Shown piece after piece: positions 4,020 through 5,993 of a stretch of DNA of 5,993 nt. The notes beneath the pieces are model-generated. The model did no database searches. It worked only from the letters and a program-made list of their open reading frames with translations, and was not told where the DNA came from. Source of the stretch: Acidobacteriota bacterium (GTDB lineage Bacteria; Acidobacteriota; Terriglobia; Versatilivoradales; Versatilivoraceae); NCBI GenBank assembly GCA_028875135.1, contig JAPPFQ010000721.1:1-5993 (forward strand), read 5' to 3'. The position numbers and the translations under genes were made by a program. How positions within the stretch are numbered: position 1 is the first letter of the stretch; each line of letters starts with the position of its first letter.

Positions 4020-5993
4020 GTGATCTCTACCCTCTTCAGCCCCGAATTCAGTCTCAGGACGATTCCGGCGGCAGCCGGTCTTGGACGGAGTCCCGGCTTC
4101 CTGCCGTTTCTGCTGGCGTTTCTGGCCCTTGCCGGAGCCCCTTCCCTTCAGGCTTCCACCTTCGAAGGGGAGGTGAAACCTTTCCTGACCGAACACTGCC
4201 TGCAGTGCCACAACGCCAACCTCAGTACCGCCGAAATCAACCTGAGTGACTTCGACCCCGAGCATCCGGTCCGCAATCGGCAGGACCTGTGGCAGTCCGT
4301 GTTGCGGGAGCTTCGCACCGGTCGCATGCCTCCGCCGGGGAATCCACGTCCGACCGTCGAGCAATTGAGGGAAGTGGAACGGTGGATCGAAGCTCGGCTC
4401 GAGGAGGAGGCCGCCAGCGTGGCGCCCAGCCCCGGACGGGTCACGGCCCGGCGGCTCAACCGCAGTGAGTACGACAATACGATTCGGGACTGGTTGGGCC
4501 TCGATCTCGGTTTGTCGGAGGACTTTCCGATCGATGATACCGGTTACGGCTTCGACAACATCGGGGACGTGCTCTCGCTCTCTCCGCTGCTGATGGAAAA
4601 ATACCTGGCGGCTGCCGAAGAGATCGCCGGCCGGGCCGTGGTGGTTCGGCGAAAAGTCAAGCCCATGCTGGCCCGCTACCTGGCCTCCCGAAGCCAGGCT
4701 CCCCCCTCTGTCCCGGAAGGCACCCACACCGTTCCCTACTCGCTCGAAGGCAGGCTTCTCGCCCAACATTCCTTCCCCTCTCCGGGAGAGTACGAGCTGC
4801 GGGTGCGGGTTGTGGACAGAAGGAGATCGCCGCCGGCCGAAGCCGGACAGTGGGTACCGGCCGAGCTGCCTTCGGCCACCCTGTCCGTCCAGCTTGACGA
4901 CAGGATTCTTCAGACCTTTCACATTGCAACCGACGCATACCACAGGGGCACCTTCGACATTCGCATCAGCGTCGACTCGGGCGCGCATCGGCTGGAGGCC
5001 TCGCCCCGGTTGGACTCCGAGTCGCTGGGCACCGCGCTCGACCAGGCGGTTTTCGAGCACAGGGTGGAGAAACCCCCGGAACGCCTGGTCTATGCCGATT
5101 CCATGGAAATCCTGGGTCCGTTCCAGGTAAAGCCAAAGCCCCTGACCGACAGCCATCGCCGGGTCCTGATCTGCGGGCACGACCCGGGGAAACACCTGGC
5201 GGGCTGCGCCGATTCGATTTTGCGGAACCTGACGCTGCGAGCCTATCGCCGGCCGGCGACCGAGCAGGAGATCGACCGATTGCGGGGGCTGGCAGCCTCG
5301 GCTCGAAGGCAGGGGGAACCCCTGGAACGCGGAATCCAGATGGCTCTCCAGGCCGTCCTGGTGTCACCCCACTTCCTCTTCCGACTTGAATTCGATCCGG
5401 AGGACGACCCTGCCGGCTCGGCCCACCCCCTGGGGCCCTATGAACTTGCCTCTCGTCTTTCCTACTTCCTCTGGAGCAGCCTTCCCGACGACGAGCTGTT
5501 CGGTTTGGCTCAAAGTGCCGAGCTCAACGATCCTCGAGTCCTGAGACAACAGGTGGGACGGATGCTCAAGGATCCCAGGTCCGAGGCCCTGGTGGAAAAC
5601 TTTGCCGGGCAATGGCTGCAACTACGGAATCTGGAGAGCGCCCAACCCGACCCCGACCGGTTTCCCGACTTTGACGAACCGTTGCGGGAGGCCATGCGTC
5701 GCGAAACGGAGCTCTTCTTCCGTTCGATCCTGCAGGAAGACCGCAGCCTGATCGATTTTCTGGACGCAGACTACACCTTCCTCAACCAGCGGCTGGCTCG
5801 ACACTACGGGCATCCAGGTGTCGAAGGCCCGCACTTCCGGAGGATTGAGATTGCCGATGAACAGCGTGGGGGACTGATTGCTCAAGCCAGCATATTGACG
5901 GTTTCCTCCTACCCGACTCGTACGTCCCCGGTCTTGCGAGGCAAGTGGATCCTGGAAACCCTGCTGGGCACCCCACCTCCGCCGCCCCCCGAG
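4020..5993 (+). CDS. Secreted planctomycete-type cytochrome c / DUF1587-DUF1595-DUF1592-DUF1588 protein (3' end beyond window)
   Basis: An open frame of 658 codons runs uninterrupted to the right edge. Seen, numbering from the GTG at 4020: a Sec-type signal peptide (Arg23, hydrophobic 27-40, possible cleavage after Ala45), so an exported product; CLQCH at 60-64, one c-type haem site in a PSCyt1-like domain that continues to the GRMPPPG stretch; DUF1587 from RRLNRSEYDNTIRDWLGLD (about 144-205); a beta-rich, carbohydrate-binding-like segment (about 240-330); DUF1595 (about 394-455, LRAYRRPATEQEIDRL); DUF1592 (about 470-600, YELASRLSYFLWSSLPDDELF); and the start of DUF1588 (from about 610, TRTSPVLRGKWILETLLGT, then six prolines). 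The expected DUF1585 end is off-window. The biochemical function of this family is not established; a periplasmic redox or polymer-degradation role is inference. A TTG at 4005 is an alternative start; no clear Shine-Dalgarno site supports either. No frameshift seen. Confidence 0.88.
   Translation, partial: MISTLFSPEFSLRTIPAAAGLGRSPGFLPFLLAFLALAGAPSLQASTFEGEVKPFLTEHCLQCHNANLSTAEINLSDFDPEHPVRNRQDLWQSVLRELRTGRMPPPGNPRPTVEQLREVERWIEARLEEEAASVAPSPGRVTARRLNRSEYDNTIRDWLGLDLGLSEDFPIDDTGYGFDNIGDVLSLSPLLMEKYLAAAEEIAGRAVVVRRKVKPMLARYLASRSQAPPSVPEGTHTVPYSLEGRLLAQHSFPSPGEYELRVRVVDRRRSPPAEAGQWVPAELPSATLSVQLDDRILQTFHIATDAYHRGTFDIRISVDSGAHRLEASPRLDSESLGTALDQAVFEHRVEKPPERLVYADSMEILGPFQVKPKPLTDSHRRVLICGHDPGKHLAGCADSILRNLTLRAYRRPATEQEIDRLRGLAASARRQGEPLERGIQMALQAVLVSPHFLFRLEFDPEDDPAGSAHPLGPYELASRLSYFLWSSLPDDELFGLAQSAELNDPRVLRQQVGRMLKDPRSEALVENFAGQWLQLRNLESAQPDPDRFPDFDEPLREAMRRETELFFRSILQEDRSLIDFLDADYTFLNQRLARHYGHPGVEGPHFRRIEIADEQRGGLIAQASILTVSSYPTRTSPVLRGKWILETLLGTPPPPPPE

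Noticed and set aside
3365..4249. A 294-codon plus-strand open frame spanning the yacL start, the gap and the DUF1592 gene start
   Set aside because: It crosses both gene starts in a different frame and ends inside the haem-domain coding region; its product is low-complexity, charged and motif-free.
3819..5195. A 458-codon minus-strand open frame opposite the DUF1592-family gene
   Set aside because: It lies antisense to a frame with recognisable conserved domains, has no family motifs, and is the kind of long antisense frame that GC-rich codon use produces.

Overview
The window holds two divergently transcribed blocks separated by a gap of about 375 bases. The most likely source is an Acidobacteriota-type bacterium. 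This is inferred from a large secreted PSCyt1/DUF1587/DUF1595/DUF1592/DUF1588 protein, a family expanded in Acidobacteriota, Planctomycetota and Verrucomicrobiota, lying next to a yacL-ispD-gltX-rlmB housekeeping cluster. Planctomycetota or Verrucomicrobiota cannot be excluded. The DNA is moderately GC-rich, and nothing here indicates a mobile element, phage, CRISPR array, tRNA or rRNA.

Minus strand, about 3650 down to 1: four tightly packed genes read as one operon, in the order yacL-like PIN/TRAM membrane protein, ispD, gltX, rlmB (cut off by the left edge). Junctions are ATGA (4-base overlap, yacL/ispD), a 2-base gap (ispD/gltX) and TGATG (1-base overlap, gltX/rlmB), so translational coupling is likely. 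The products are a membrane-anchored putative ribonuclease, the cytidylyltransferase of the MEP isoprenoid pathway, glutamyl-tRNA synthetase, and a 23S rRNA 2'-O-ribose methyltransferase. The order matches the Bacillus-type cluster yacL-ispD-ispF-gltX-cysE-cysS-mrnC-rlmB, with ispF, cysE, cysS and mrnC missing.

The gap 3644-4019 looks like a two-way regulatory region. It carries a candidate minus-strand promoter with an extended -10 (3900-3929), a candidate plus-strand promoter (3957-3985), a perfect 7-7-7 inverted repeat at the predicted minus-strand transcription start (3872-3892), an 8-bp tandem duplication (3845-3860), and a near-consensus Shine-Dalgarno site before the TTG start of yacL. 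The predicted yacL leader is about 250 nt long and has no convincing gene in it.

Plus strand, 4020 to the right edge: a signal-peptide-bearing protein with one CxxCH haem-binding site, followed by the DUF1587, beta-rich, DUF1595, DUF1592 and start of DUF1588 regions. It runs off the window, so its last part (expected rest of DUF1588 and DUF1585) and any partner gene (often a DUF1552 protein) are not visible. It is the least understood gene here and the best candidate for undescribed biology.
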